Source: Macrocybe gigantea (lineage: Eukaryota > Basidiomycota > Agaricomycetes > Agaricales > Callistosporiaceae). From it: a stretch of DNA of 64,000 bases. The DNA lies in assembly GCA_011319805.1 (NCBI GenBank), contig SJRY01000245.1, positions 496,001 through 560,000 on the forward strand, given 5' to 3'. Shown one piece after another: positions 36,780 to 49,167 of the stretch. Under the pieces are notes generated by a model that ran no database searches, was not told the origin of the DNA, and saw nothing but the letters and a program-made list of their open reading frames with translations. Numbering within the stretch: the first letter of the stretch is position 1; every line of letters starts with the position of its first letter. The position numbers and the translations under genes are program-made.

Positions 36780-36892
36780 GAATGGTATTCTCTGTTTTTT
36801 TTTTCTTTTGGTGCTCTACTGTAGCAATAAGTAATGAATGCGTGAGAAACATATCTACGTACTTGCAACAGCAGACTTGTTCGCTGTCCGCC

Positions 36893-38357
36893 ATGTTCTC
36901 TTTGAGACAGCAATTATCTTCAGCCAGCTTCAGGCATAGATCGTGCATCAATAGCCTCCTGGCCACCTTCTACTCCAGAGGCTTTGCGTCCAATCCCCAA
37001 CCCTCGGAAGCGGAGCCACCGAAACCAAAGCCGAAAGCGACGACTCCGCTACGACGATCCGCCTCCGCTTCTCTACCAATACGTTCCAATCCAACGCCTA
37101 CGCGAAGCGCAATCAAGCCTGTCTTCACACTCGCCACCGCGGAGCGCTACCTTCTCTCCCGTCTCCGCGCCCACCCGGACCTCCCGGCGCGCTCGCAGAC
37201 GCTCTACGACGCCTGGTGGGTCCCGAAATGGGGTGCGAACGGAAAGGAAGGTGAGGTCTTTGTCTTCGCCAACGGCAGCTTCGTCTGTTGGGGTCTTACG
37301 GAGGATGATGCGCGGCGGTTCGCGGCCGAGGTCATCGACCGCGCGTCCGGGATGCAGCTATCCCCGCTGAAGGAAGACGAGACCGAAGAGCTCGAGTTCG
37401 TGGTTGATCCTATAGAGTTGGGTGGTACGTGTTGTCTGTGCCAGCCCTCTCTGATCCAAAAACTTTGTTCTTCCCCTGCCTCTTCAGGCCGACCCGACTC
37501 CAGGGCGATCTCATAATTCTAGGACAGACCTCTCTGGCGGGCACGGCTCACTCGCTCCCTTCCAGCCTGCCGCCCATGGCATTTCCAAGGGAAACGTTGC
37601 TAGCGCGGTATGCCTACTCTCAGGCTCTATCACGGTCGACGGCGCTGTCAGTTCTGGAATCCTCCTTAGACGACTACCTGACGTCCATGGCTCTGCTGCC
37701 TCTGTCCCTCGAACAGACGGGCAAGCCCGGCATGGGCAGAAAGGCTCTCATCAAAAAACTTGGCAAACTGATGAGATTTCGGCAAGGCTTAAACTTGAAT
37801 CGAGAGAATTTCAGCGATGTGCCAGACTTCTATTGGACTGAGCCGGAATTAGAACGTGAGACCTTGCCACACCTCCCCCTAGTCTCTCGCTCGAACCTAA
37901 TTTCATCCCATGACATTCAAGGATACTTCATTTCCATGAGCGACGCCCTCGATATGAAAGAGCGCACAACGTTAGTCAATGAAAAGATCACATATGCGGC
38001 GGAGGTAATACTATGTTTCCTCATCTTTCTCTATGTTGCCATTCAAGATCGCCGTTGTAGGCTCAATCGGTCCTAAGACAACTGCTCACTGAGGTATGGT
38101 CTCCAGCCGCACGCCTCTGGATGCTCTAACAACTCTTTCTCCAGTCTTCCACCCATTCCATGGAGCTCGTCATCATCGCATTGATTGCTGTCGAAGTTGT
38201 AATTGTACGTTCATCTTGGACTTAGGTGGACCACCGGACTGACAAAGCGGTGAATCCTTTCAAGGCTCTAATTCGTGACGGTCCAGAATTATGGCACATG
38301 TTCTTGGGCCACGAAGATAAGAAACACGAAAACACGTCAGAGCTATCGATAGCTTAA
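36893..38357 (+). CDS. Mitochondrial RMND1-like protein (DUF155)
   Basis: A DUF155 protein of the RMND1/Rmd1 group. The start at 36893 (MFSLRQQLSSASFRHRS) has the basic, Ser-rich character of a mitochondrial presequence, continuing to FYSRGFASNPQ. Conserved DUF155 pieces are FVFANGSFVCWGLTEDDARRF, PIELG, DLIILGQTSLAG, FPRETLLARYAYSQALSRS, LSVLESSLDDYL and GMGRKALIKKLGKLMRFRQGLNL. Then NFSDVPDFYWTEPELE, SMSDALDMKERTTLVNEKITYA and the C-terminal membrane segment SMELVIIALIAVEVVIAL. Human RMND1 is an inner-membrane protein needed for mitochondrial translation; that role is inferred here. About 420 aa with six or so exons; the stop is at 38357. Confidence 0.88.
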
Positions 38358-38599
38358 TTTTCGGCAACATATAACTCATGGTCTCACTACTCGCGCTATA
38401 AAAATAGAGTTATAGACGTTCACTCAAGGGCACGCCCTTGAATCACGATCATCGATTCTTAATATTCATATGCGGATTTATACATCTTAAGTCACCACAA
38501 AAGAACCTCCAAATGATAATAGAAATATATCGGGATATGCACGAAAAACTGGTTGTAGAAATAGCCAGGCAATTTAGAACCCAGAAGATATCTATTCGT

Positions 38600-41339
38600 T
38601 TACTGAAGTTCCGGGGGTAGCGCGTTATACCTATTCAGACCTGGCGTCAGCGGCCGCGTCGCGATCCACAAGAAAGTGTAACATACGCGGGGCAGAGAGC
38701 CTGCCAGGCCCTGCTGGGATGTACAGTCTTGCGGATTTGCTCGGGGCCAGCAAGCAGGACAGTGGCGAGACCAGCCTGCTTGTGCCAGAAGATGTGACAA
38801 TGGAACATCCATGGACCTGATTGTGAATTGCCGAAATCAGTGCGATTTTTCCAGGTGAATATCGCATTACACATCAACCTGCGTTGTCAGCTTTGAAGCG
38901 GATGATAGTCCCAGACCCTCCGACAGCGACTGTCTAAGGTAGACATTAGAAAGCAAACAAAGATACGAGAAGATCACTTACATCCCGGCGGAGGGGGTTG
39001 ACGGTGTTGACGTCGGGGGAGCTCATGGATTTGACAACCCAGAAGTTGTTCTACGGCGGTATTAGCAAAAGGCTCAGAACTTGAACTATGCCATAACCTA
39101 CACCGTGGAGGTGGAGAGCTATGCGCAACAACACAAGCGATTCAGCGGACACGGTTTTAGTGCTTCGTCAAAGAACTTACGATGTGCATCGTCGTCATCA
39201 CTAACGGGACACCCAATAAGTGTGAAATGATGATGCGGAGAAAACGTGTGACATACGTAGGTGGGAACTCGATCTGGACGATCCCACCAGCAGGAACGAC
39301 GTAAGTGTTCTCAGTCGGGTCGAAGTCATCAGGGCTAGTCGCGCCTGCGAGGACTTGGGCCAGGGTCGGAACCTTGGGTTGAACATAGGAGATGTTGTTG
39401 ACATTCCAGATAGCCTTTCCCGCAATCTTGACGAAATAAAAACATGACAATTTTTAGAGACAGCCTGACACTCACCACTTGAAGGTCCATGGAGATGTTG
39501 ACGTCCGCAGGAGGAACCTAGTCAAGGTAGCGTCGGCGCTTTATAACCGCGCAAGGATCAGCTGAACTATGTAGCCACATACAGCTATGTTGACCGTAGG
39601 CTAGGCAGCGCCAATTAGCATACACACGCAACGCCGCTTTCAAATTACATACGCGAAGGTTTGCCTCAACTAGAGCGGTTCCATTTTCGGGTCCAAGGGT
39701 CATCGGGTCGGTCGGGTCAGCGATGGGCGCACCGCGGTAGCGCAAGACAGCTCTAGAGAGCGTGGCATTTTCTGCAGCGGTCTAAATAAGCCAAAGAGCA
39801 TGCATAAAGCAAACATCACTGACGGTGAAGGTTGCGAGCCGGCAACCCGCCCACGAATGGTGCATTGATCCAGTAATTGCCGACAGGCTGGTTGGCAGTG
39901 ATCTGCAGAATTATTTAAGCTATGGGTTCTCGTGGTGCGTAGTGAACGATCAAGCATCACTTACTACGACGGAGTAACGTTGGCCGGCAAATATCTCGAT
40001 CTTGTCGACGGTGTGCGGTTGCGTGTTGACACCGTCGGTCTCAATGATGGCTGAATCAAGATATTGATGCCTTAAAATCTGCTATCATGCAAGATAGTAC
40101 GTACTCAGAGGATGTTTGTCAATCGAGAAGGTGAACACATTCCGAGCCGATTGATTGATGACGCGAAGGCGATAACGCCTCCCAGACACGACGTTCGTCA
40201 CAGACCAAGGCGTGTTTGGGCCACCATTGAAACGACCAGCACCGTTGACCAAGCCCGAATCGGAAACCGGGACGATGCCAGTCGCTTCGTATCCTGCAAG
40301 GAGGGGCACCGAGGAATTCTGCCACCAATCAGCTATTTGAAAAGTGATTAGACCTTTGACAACCCTGGAGTTTAGAACTGTACCGAGTTGAATGATCTGC
40401 GAATCCTGTAAGTAGTACTTTGAGTTGCATAGTCACCGACAACGCACCGTAGACTCGTTGTCAACGTCATAAAGGTGGCCATTGGGGTCGAAGGGATCTA
40501 GTAAATGGTTAGACTGCCGGCCACCGATGTTAGCAAGCAGGAACGAACCATAAACAACCAAGGCACCTCGGAGTCCCTAAGGAATAGATCTAAGCGTGAA
40601 TTTTCTGCCTTGCTAAGGAATACTGACATCAACGTATTGGACGCTCAGCTCACTAACAGGCACCATCGAATTCAGAGGACTAAACAATGACTGTGCATAA
40701 AATATTCACCTGTGATACCAGAAAGTACCAGTCTGGTCTCCAAGAGGGATTTCATAGGTATAACTGGCTCCAGGTGCGATAGGGCAAGCAGTCACACCGG
40801 GAGTTCCCTCATTGAAGGCATTGGCCGACGAGATGAATAGACCGTCGAAATTCTATTTGGGAGCCGTGCAATGAGGCTCTGAGAGGTAGTTCTTCCAGAG
40901 GTTACTTACGATTGAAGTGCTGCGACGCATGTTTGCATCGGTCTGTAACAAAATGTGATCAGCACAGCAAGTACCACTGCCAGTACAACACACTGACAAG
41001 CTTGTTGTTCACTGTAACCCGGAGTGTTTGGCCCTTGACCGCCGTGATAGGCGGACCAGGGAACCTTCATCGTGGAATTAAGTGACCATCCGCGAGGAAC
41101 ATCGCTGTGGTGTACGCACTTTCCATTCGCAACAACCGTGCCTATCAGGGTTTGTCATTCTATGATCATGCAACGGAAGAGCGCAAAAAGCACTGACTCC
41201 TGGACGCGCCATCGGGCGCAAGTTGAGCGTTGACGATGTCAAGCGTTACAGCCTTGACGCTGGCCCGAACCGAGACGCCGTTAGCAGGGTGAGGCTTTAG
41301 AAGGGCCAAAAGAGCAGTGGATGCGAGGAGGAACTGCAT
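38600..41339 (-). CDS. Laccase-like multicopper oxidase lacking three copper ligands
   Basis: A secreted three-cupredoxin-domain protein of the laccase family, with about twenty exons. The start at 41339 gives a signal peptide (MQFLLASTALLALLKPH). Typical laccase segments follow: TVVANGKFPGPPITAVKGQ, LRVTVNNKL, TACPIAPG, GTFWYHS, DGLRGALVVYDP and NGGPNTPWSVTNV. The C-terminal ligands are intact: HPLHLHG (near 39100-39190) and HCHIFWHKQAGLA (38780-38815). However, the first ligand motif HWHG is replaced by NFDG (40844-40852 and next codon), directly in the context TSI-GLF, and the second, WYHSHLS, reads WYHSELS (Glu at 40649-40651). Three of the ten expected copper ligands are therefore missing, all from the trinuclear centre. 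Normal laccase activity is unlikely. The end LCPAYNALPPELQ is typical. Confidence 0.88.
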
Positions 41340-43142
41340 GGCTATGCACTTGAACCTCGATCCCTCCAGACTTGGTCCTTTTTATGCGCTCAACGATTGC
41401 TGTACCAGATTTCTAGATTTCAAGAAAAAGAGGTGTTTGTGCTCTCTATGTTCGCGTTTCAGAGCCTCGGGAAAAACACGGGGCCTTTCTTCAGCACTAT
41501 TACCGCAAAACCACTACAGTTGTTGATTCGGAACGACTAACGAGTAGCCCGCGATTGGGCAATCATTGAGTAGAGCTCCTGCGTTCACATCGAGAATGGG
41601 CGCAATAGCACAAGCGAATGCAGGAAGGACGATGTCAGGAACGAAATGTGAGAGTCGTGTGCGCGGGCATCATCATGCGTCATACAACCGTAGGTCCGCA
41701 TTAACATCGGAAATGTCAGGCAGGGGGTCGAGGATGGAAAGCACCGCGACGAAGCAATCTAACAGAAACGACGCAATTAGACGGAGATGCCAGAAGGAAA
41801 AGATGGGATCGCACAGGCACATGCAAAATGCGATTTATCGTGGCATTGTAGCGTTGGAAAGTGAACGCCAAGCATTCTGCACCGGGGAACTGCCGGGTAT
41901 TGAAAATCGATGGCAGGTGGTGATAACTGAATCCAATGACACTATCAGTAGACTTTGCCTTGTCACCGGAACATACGGTCGCAAGGGAAAGAGAAAACAA
42001 GTGGAAGACCATGATCGGAGCTGGCATTCGTGGAGATACAAGAGGCTATTTTCACAATAAATCCGTCTGATAGGCCGAATTTCAGTGGGTATTTGGTCAT
42101 CATCTACCGCGAAGCGCTGCTCCAGGACATTACGGCGATAAACGCCTCGGAATTTGAGGATGGGTGCTAAGACTGACAATTGGCGGAGGCGAGAAATCGC
42201 GGTCTCTTGGCAGATCGGGAACACGAGAGGGCAGTCGAAAGCAATGCTATCGCGACATACAACCCATAAGAATGAGTTTTCACGTGGGCTCTGACATGAG
42301 AAGTAGAACAGAGAAAACGTGGATCTCGCGCATCTGTTTCCCAGGTCTCTGGCAAACAGATGTTCTTCCGTTTTGAATAAACTTGAGTTTAATCACAAAC
42401 GTCAAGATTGGGTCAGGCGGTCAGCCCAGAACTACATTTCTGGCCTAAATTTTGGATCTGCGATAGGCGATGCACCAGGGATGAAGAAACCACCTACTTC
42501 AATTCTCAAGAATTTTACACCGGCATTTGTCGGATTAGTCGGGGCCGATTCTTGCCGGTAAACGTTTGGGTGCTCGTATTCTCAGCAACAGTATATGATC
42601 CGAAGAAAACTCATTGAGACTGGTAATTGCCAACATGGAGCTGACTTCTATGAGAAAACTGAGCATTGGTACTGTCGGTTCCGATGACCGTACGCACAGT
42701 CATTGTGCGTTTGCTAGCACGACGAAGACGGCTTGACATCTCATACCGTATGCGTGTGCTCGACTTGCTTTGAAAAGCTTCGGCGCTAAGGCGATGGCAC
42801 CACCTAGGAGCTCAAAGGACACCGTCCTGAGAACGACTTAACCGACTGTGGTTCACGGCGGTGATCGCATGATCCTAATACAAGAGGTGTGTGTTAGGAA
42901 AATAAGCAAGGCTCATTCTCGTACCAAGGACCTGGTAAAGCGACGTGACTGCAACTGTGTACCTGAGCTGTCGTTCTGAGGACGCCCAGTTTGTAGTCAT
43001 TTATTGATGTAATGCCTTGTGTCACATCCTCTCTTCTGACTTCAGAGATTACAGAGCCTACTGCGCTGCAGTCCAATGACTAACGGCCATAGGAACGCTC
43101 GCGGCCAGCAATTGCAGAGTGTGTCCGTCTTTCCTCACCAGT
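41340..43142. other. Intergenic region, no supported gene
   Basis: About 1.8 kb between the laccase-like gene (minus) and the Rho GEF (plus). The longest open frame is 164 codons on plus (41566-42060), basic and Ser/Arg-rich with no recognisable motif; overlapping minus frames of 103-129 codons look like its shadow. On the minus strand a TATA-like ATAAAAA (41379-41385) lies 40 bp upstream of the laccase-like start. The region should hold both promoters. Confidence 0.4.
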
Positions 43143-46100
43143 ATGTGTATTAGAGCGCTGATGTCCCGTCTAGCTTCTTCATTTACGTTTCCAAACTCAT
43201 ATGACATCGAAGTTACACCGCCGGCTTACTCTCCGCACGATCTCATGAATCCATGGGATATAGCCACTTCTAGTCAACCATCGATCAGAGTACGAGCTCA
43301 GTCAATGGTTGATGGTTATGGACGACCTCCAAGTCGCTCTGCAAGTGCCTCAATAACAGGCGTCACTCCTATTGCGTTCCCAGAACCACAGCTCTCCCGT
43401 TCTACGTCGCAAAGGGAAACTCTGAGCCCTCCTAGTTCTTTAATCCACCGCGTCAGTGCAAGCGATCTACGCACATACTCCGTTGGCGCAAATGCCAACG
43501 CTTCGACTGTGTCATTTCGCTCCGCGGCTTCGTCTATAAATGATGACTATAATGATTATCGGTTTCAGGTGAGCCTGAATTCAAGGAGTTTGGCCATTTC
43601 TTATTGGATTATCTATCAGGATGCTTCTCAAGAATTGTCCAATCTGACGTGCGTAAACGTAACCTGATTGACCAGTTCTACCAACTGTTGATCGTTCCTA
43701 GGCTGGATTCAGATGGGAGCATAAGGCGTTTCCAACAAGGCCAGTTGTCGGACACCGATCAAGAGTGGCATCGTTTGGTACCCACAGAAGCGAGGGAAGC
43801 TCTTGGAAAACAGGAAGTGCAAAGGCAATCCGTCTTGTTCGAACTGTTCAAAGCAGAAAAAGACTATGTCTCCGATTTAGAGACAGTGCAAGAGGTCAGT
43901 TTCTTAGGCCGACCAAACCCCTACTTCTTCACCCGGAAATGAAGATTTTTATTGAAGGTTTACGGAACGCGTCGCCTGTGATAATTCCAGTGGCCCGACT
44001 TCCTCATTTTCTTAATGAAGTCTTTGGAAACCTGCAAGACATCCTCGCGTTGCACCAAACCATGTTAGGATCACTGTTCGCACGTCAACGCGATCAACAT
44101 CCCCTCGTTCAGAGTGTATCGGACATAATCTTAGAGAGTGAGCGTTGTCGTGTCTTCAGTCCATGTTCCCTAATTCATCAACTTCAATGCAAGCTATCCT
44201 TAAAGACGATTTCCGTTCCGCATACGAGGCATATATCAAACACTACCCTCTCGCCGAGTCTATGCACCGCAAAGAGCTCAAAACGGATCGATCTTATCAA
44301 ATATTCATGCAATCTATGGCCAATGACCCTCTTGTTCGAAAAAGAGATCTTATCACGTTCCTTTCTCGTCCTGTAACAAGATTACCTCGACTTAGCCTCC
44401 TACTGGAACAAATCCTGAAATTGACTGATAGAGATCATAATCATCCGGACCTTGAAACGATCCCTATCATATTGTCAATACTTGGCGATTTCATCAAAAG
44501 TACGCAGCCTGGTATTGAAGCGGCGGAAGGAAAGGTCAAATTGTGGGAATTGAACGAAAGCCTGAGATTTCAACCTGGGGAAATATTTGTGTGTTACGTC
44601 GAGTTCTGCTGCGACAGTCACTGACCCTCCCACGCTCTAGGACATGGATCTGTACGACGAGAGTCGGACACTAGTTTACACAGGCCCAATTTTGCGGAAG
44701 GCGAAAACCGACTCTGGACGAACCTTTGGACTGAACTACACGGCGCTCTGCTGGATAACTTTTGTAAGTTTCCTAAGAATGTCAGTATCGTCGATTAACT
44801 CCTCTACACCAGTTCTGTTGACAAAGGAAGAGAAGCGACCAGATGGCACCGTAATTCGCCACATGACCTCTAGGGTATGTGAATCGTCTATGTCACAGCG
44901 TCCTTTAAATGCAGCTGACACACGGTAGCCTTTACCACTTTCGTACTTAAGGTTGGGTCCTTTCGATGCACCACCAGAGTCACGAAAAGAGCGTTCGGAA
45001 GAAGGTGGTATCCTTGATAGCCTCAAGTCGCATACAGTTCCCGTTTATCCATTCACGATCTACCACGCCTCGAGCAGATCTATGCGACGCTACACGCTTT
45101 TCGTTGCCAGTGAGTCCATCAGGAGACGTTGGCGGTCCTTCCTTGTGGATGCCCTGGCCGTGCACAGGGTGAGACAGGACGCGAACATGGTGTGTAGATC
45201 CGGTCGCCTATACTCTTAATTGTTTTGATATGCTGGTAGTTCTTCGATCCTCAGAATCTGACAGACCGCTTTTTCCGCGTAATGAGCTCCAATGCCGACG
45301 TGACGAATGTCAGGTTGACGGGGAAAATCACGGCTGTCGCCCCCTTTTGTAAGTCACAGCTCTGTCGTTGAGGCGCAGCAATTCAGTTCTCGTGGTAGCA
45401 TCTGCAGGTAGGCGATTTCTTGCTGTGGGCTGCTTCTCTGGTATCTATGTGGCTCCCCGTGGTAAAGAAGGTACAATCCGATCGTCAATCAGTACCATCC
45501 ATGCAACACTTCTGAATTATGCTATGCTTATTTCAGATTTCCGACGAGTTTTCACTTACTCTAATCCGGAGTCCTTAACGGTTCTTCAGTCGATCAAGGG
45601 TAAGACTTTCAATAAACTTATCATCCGCTCCGCAACGGCTTTGGTTGCATACTCTATCGACATTCTTGCACGCGTGGCTCTCGGTCAAGCGACGCCAGAA
45701 GCTCTGAAAGCCTCGATGGAGACAATCGTTGGACCCGATTCGCATCTGGTTTTGTACAAGGAGATACAAATCGGAGAGCGAGTATTTTGTCAGCGGTATT
45801 TGCTTTGTTGCGGGACTTGTGTATTCACAGAACATATTCAACTAGTGATCCTTGCCACAAAACGACTGCTACAAGTCTCCATGTCATTGCAGGCCTACGA
45901 AGCCTATCCCAGGTCAGCACTGCTTGCGAACACGCAGCACAAGCCTGCTGCCGCTTCGTCCTTCCGCCTGTTTGGAGAAGTAAGTCTGTCGAAGCAAATG
46001 ACAAACCAATCGGGGCCTTACATCCATCTGATAGCCCGGTTATGTGCCTAAAGATGCACATGCCATTTCTCCCCTCGCAAAGACAGTCGGCATTTGCTGT

Positions 46101-46759
46101 AATGAAGGCATTGTGATCATGGATCCCGTGAAGTGAGGTCATCCGCCCAATGCAAGGGACTTGTTTCTCACAACTACTCTAGTCTTGGGAATTCTGCAAT
46201 CACCGTCGTACCTGACTTCAGTGACGCAGCCAAAAAGCCTAATGCTCTGGCCTTGAAAGCGCGATTAGCAGATGCGAATCCCCTAGGACTTATCCGTGTA
46301 GATTCGTCCGAGCTTCTGGTCATATATGACAGTACGTCCGACATTCATCTTTGTAGCAGGTGGCGTTACTGACACCCGTGTGATAGCTTTAGGCTGTTAT
46401 ATATCGAAGCACGGGTACCCAAGCCGCTCGTCGGGCTTTATCAAATGGGAGACGAAGGCGACGTCCTTTGCGCACCGGGGAAGCCACGTGCTGCTGTTCT
46501 CCCGCAATTCATAGAAATCCGGCAGATATCGACAGGTCATATCGTGCAGATCATTGAAGGAACTGATATACGTCTGGTCCATTCTGGTCCAAACCTCGGC
46601 GAGACTGATGATACCATCCTTGTTGCTATGAAAGGTGGCAAGGACGATAAGTATGGCGCCAGCGACAAACTTGTCGAACTGGTGGAAACGACAGAACTCA
46701 CCGTCACGACGCCTACGACGCCCGCCCCGCCATCTGTGTGGGATGAATGGGACATGTAA
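43143..46759 (+). CDS. Rho guanine nucleotide exchange factor (DH-PH-CNH), Rom1/Rom2-like
   Basis: A large signalling protein (about 980 aa) activating Rho1-type GTPases in the cell-wall integrity pathway. The Ser/Pro-rich N-terminus (PPAYSPHDLMNPWD, GYGRPPSRSASAS) is followed by the DH domain. DH landmarks are RQSVLFELFKAEKDYVSDLETVQE, FLNEVFGNLQDILALHQTML, AYEAYIKHYPLAES and LITFLSRPVTRLPRLSLLLEQILK. The PH-like domain holds DMDLYDESRTLVYTGPILRK, VPVYPFTIYHASS and RYTLFVASESIRRRW. The C-terminal CNH domain includes KITAVAPF, RRFLAVGCFSGIYVAPRG and near the end IEIRQISTGHIVQIIEGTDIRL; it closes PSVWDEWDM at 46759. The start is uncertain: ATGs at 43076 and 43143 are both possible with different first introns. 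More than ten introns. Confidence 0.88.
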
Positions 46760-47316
46760 TCCATGACCAGCCTCGTTAATTTATTTACCTAAAGTTAAAG
46801 ACTTTTGTGTAATGTTGTATCCTTTCCAGTATCGTCGGCGGGTGGAGTCACGTCAGTCTGATGCCTTGTCATGTACAGTACTGTATATCTATTTTGTGAC
46901 GCTTGCAGAATAAATTGATCAGAAGGCGAATTTTGCACATCTCGGTTTCATAGATTGGGGTGGGACCCACAGACTCCCGGACCACTCGGCATGTTTTAAA
47001 TCAATAACCTCAACAGCCCGGGTCCAGGAAGCCGGTGATTTCATCGCCGCATTCTCATTTACTGTCATCACTATAATAAAACCGTCGTCAGGAATCTGTC
47101 GAAAGATTCCTTGCCGTAGATCCTGCTGAGATCCGTAAAGATGACGCTCTGGAAAAACTGACAATAAGTGCACACGGGAGTCGGATTTAATTGTCGCAGC
47201 CATGAACAGATATAAGGTATGTAAAACATGGATCCAGAGGTCTTATGGGTGGCAGTCAGCTGCATCGTCCACCCTGTATGTAAAACAGAAAACTTCTTAC
47301 ATCGTTCCAGCCTTGC
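46760..47316. other. Convergent intergenic region
   Basis: About 560 bp between the stops of the Rho GEF and SQT1. A minus-strand open frame of 94 codons (46919-47203) has no family resemblance and no obvious splice partners; I do not call it a gene. The rest is AT-rich 3' flank. Confidence 0.3.
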
Positions 47317-48762
47317 CTAGGACATCTCCATATCCTCCGTTTGTTCAGTGGTGAAGACCAAGCACACGCCATCATCGCCGGCAGAGAGAACCACGGAGCC
47401 GTTCAACCCCAACGATGATCCAAGAATAGCACCTCGGTGGCCTGTATGTTTTTTGAGTAGGGTACCTATACGAGCGTCCCATGTGCAGAGCGTCCTGTCT
47501 GCCGAGCCGGAAACGAGCAGGTGCCCTTGAGACGTGGGATTGAGCAACGATGTCACAGCGTCCTAAACGAAGATGAGAAGACATCGCTAAAAGCGGGCTA
47601 CGATTGGGGCACGCACCTCATGGTTGAGTGTCGACCTCAAGCGCATGGTGCTCAGATCCCAAATGCAAATCTTGCCATCTGTGGCGCCCGTTGCGACAAC
47701 GCCTGGGCCCTCATTCGCGCCGGTGAAGTTGAGGAACTGCACAGCCTCAATGCTTTCGTTTTCCGAGTGGCCGGCGAGGCTGCTGACAATTTCCCCTTTG
47801 CTTAGACTGACTACGCGAATGCCGCCCGCCGCACCTCCGACGACGGCCAAGGTAGAAGAAGGGTTGATGCCCAGCGATGTTATTCCATCCAGATTGAACC
47901 GCGCATCGTCTGGGGTCAGTTTGAAGACAGGATTCGGGGATCGAGGGTCCCAAAATATTAGCGTTCCCTCAGCACATGCCGTCACGATTCGTTTCCCTTG
48001 ATGTACATTTTAATCTATACTTGCTGTAGAAAAAGAAGAGAATATTACCGTCTGGCGTGAATTCACCACAATTAACGGCCGCGGAGTGGCCGGCAAAGAC
48101 CTGCATGGTATTACCAGATGGAACTGCCAAACGAAACTCATTGACATTCATCTTTTCGACAAAAAATGGGTAGAACATACGCTGCCAGAGCCACACCGTG
48201 GAATCATTCGAACCGCCGAGGAGAACATTCCCCTTTGGATGCCAACGCAAAAACTGATTGTCAAAAAGTCATGCGAGGTCACCAGGCAACGACGGCAGAG
48301 ACAGTATACCATGACTTCATCGGGGCCTTGCAGCTCCGTCAGGAACTCCCAAGTCTTGTAATTTTCTTTCCCGACTCGGCGCCATATCCTGATTTTGCCG
48401 TCCATTCCGCCAGTGGACACCATCTCTCCGTCGAAGCTCCAGCCCACACAAGTCACGCTATCCGTATGTCCGGTCAGCTTCACTATGACCTCGCCGTCAG
48501 TGATATCCCAGATGTAGCCGAGATCGTCTTCCCCTCCCGAGACAGCAAGAGGTTCGGTCGGGTGGCCAGCGACCGCAAAGACGGATGACGTGTGCTCGTG
48601 AAAGATTTGAACAGAGTTGCTTGGGACCGAGCTCGACGATCCTTCACCGAGTTCTCCAAGTTCGTCATCCTCCTCATCGTCCTCCATGGGCTGATCGCCG
48701 TCATCTGCAACCTCCGCTAAAACGTCGTCGGCCATGATAAATTGTTCCTCTTGTTCCTCCAT
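47317..48762 (-). CDS. SQT1: WD40 ribosome-assembly protein (Sqt1/AAMP)
   Basis: A WD40 beta-propeller of about 410 aa. Yeast Sqt1 is a chaperone for Rpl10 (uL16) and its animal relative is AAMP. The start is taken at 48762 (MEEQEEQFIMADDV); the open frame extends upstream but without an earlier ATG. An acidic N-terminus (QPMEDDEEDDELGELGEG) precedes the propeller. Repeats seen: HEHTSSVFAVAGHP..LGYIWDI, LTGHTDSVTCVGWSFDG..IRIWRR, FLRWHPKGNVLLGGSNDSTVWLW, FAGHSAAVNCGEFTPDG..LIFWDPR, a repeat around TSLGINPSSTLAVVGG, GHSENESIEAVQFL..ICIWDL, AVTSLLNPTSQGHLLVSGSADRTLCTWDA and TGHRGAILGSSLGL. It ends TEDMEMS. About five exons. It is divergent from the PDI gene. Confidence 0.9.
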
Positions 48763-48937
48763 TTCGACTTGTTCTGCCGTTGCTTGTCTTTGGGTTCCAT
48801 GGGCGGACAAAGGTTTGCGTGGACTGGGTTTCTTAGCAGAAAAAAATGTACTGCTTTTCGTTTTAGCTGAGTAAAGCTCTTTGCTGCCCGATTAGATTAG
48901 GTTCGGGTAAGATCTGATAAGATCCCGCAGGCAGAGG

Positions 48938-48945
48938 CCACGTGG
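48938..48945. promoter_or_regulatory. CCACGTGG palindrome upstream of PDI
   Basis: A perfect 8-bp palindrome with a CACGTG core, 223 bp upstream of the PDI start. Such cores are bound by bHLH and by some bZIP factors, and CCACG is half of the mammalian ERSE. It may also serve SQT1 on the other side. Sequence match only. Confidence 0.35.
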
Positions 48946-49129
48946 AATGTGCTCTGTGAGGGCTATGTAGTTCAGTGAGCAGGACGGCGAAGGGACTCGG
49001 AAATTTGTCGCTGTCAGTTTCATACAAATGGAATAGAAATTTCGCCGTTGGCTGGTTAGATTGGCTATGTCGGGCAGGACTATGCAGGGCCGAGGATTAC
49101 CAATCATGATGAAAAGTCATAAAATACCT

Positions 49130-49137
49130 CCACGTCA
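49130..49137 (-). promoter_or_regulatory. UPRE-2-like element (TGACGTGG) upstream of PDI
   Basis: The minus strand reads TGACGTGG, the XBP1/Hac1-type unfolded-protein-response element, 31 bp before the ATG of the PDI gene. PDI genes are classic UPR targets in fungi, so the position fits, but it may already lie in the 5' leader. Confidence 0.4.
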
Positions 49138-49167
49138 GTCTGCAGCTAGACCTCTCACCGTACAATC

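Larger units (their letters stand above)
48763..49167. promoter_or_regulatory. Divergent intergenic region (SQT1 / PDI)
   Basis: About 405 bp. It contains a CCACGTGG palindrome (48938-48945) and a CCACGTCA element (49130-49137), both related to ER-stress response sites, on the PDI side. A CCAAT box lies near 49100. Confidence 0.4.

Noticed and set aside
41566..42060. 164-codon open frame in the gap between the laccase-like and Rho GEF genes
   Set aside because: Composition is basic and irregular, with no motif, signal peptide or splice partners, and an overlapping antisense frame is equally long. Open frames of this size occur by chance in non-coding DNA of this base composition.
43861..43980. 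Apparent frameshift in the Rho GEF DH domain (two overlapping frames at VQE)
   Set aside because: A normal intron (gtcagt ... gaag, about 53 nt) joins VQE to IFIEGLRNAS and restores the domain, so no lesion is needed.
44736..45026. 96-codon minus-strand frame inside the Rho GEF
   Set aside because: Shadow of the PH-like domain coding sequence on plus.
46919..47203. 94-codon minus-strand open frame between the Rho GEF and SQT1
   Set aside because: It contains no family signature and lies in a convergent 3' region; an upstream exon could not be joined convincingly.
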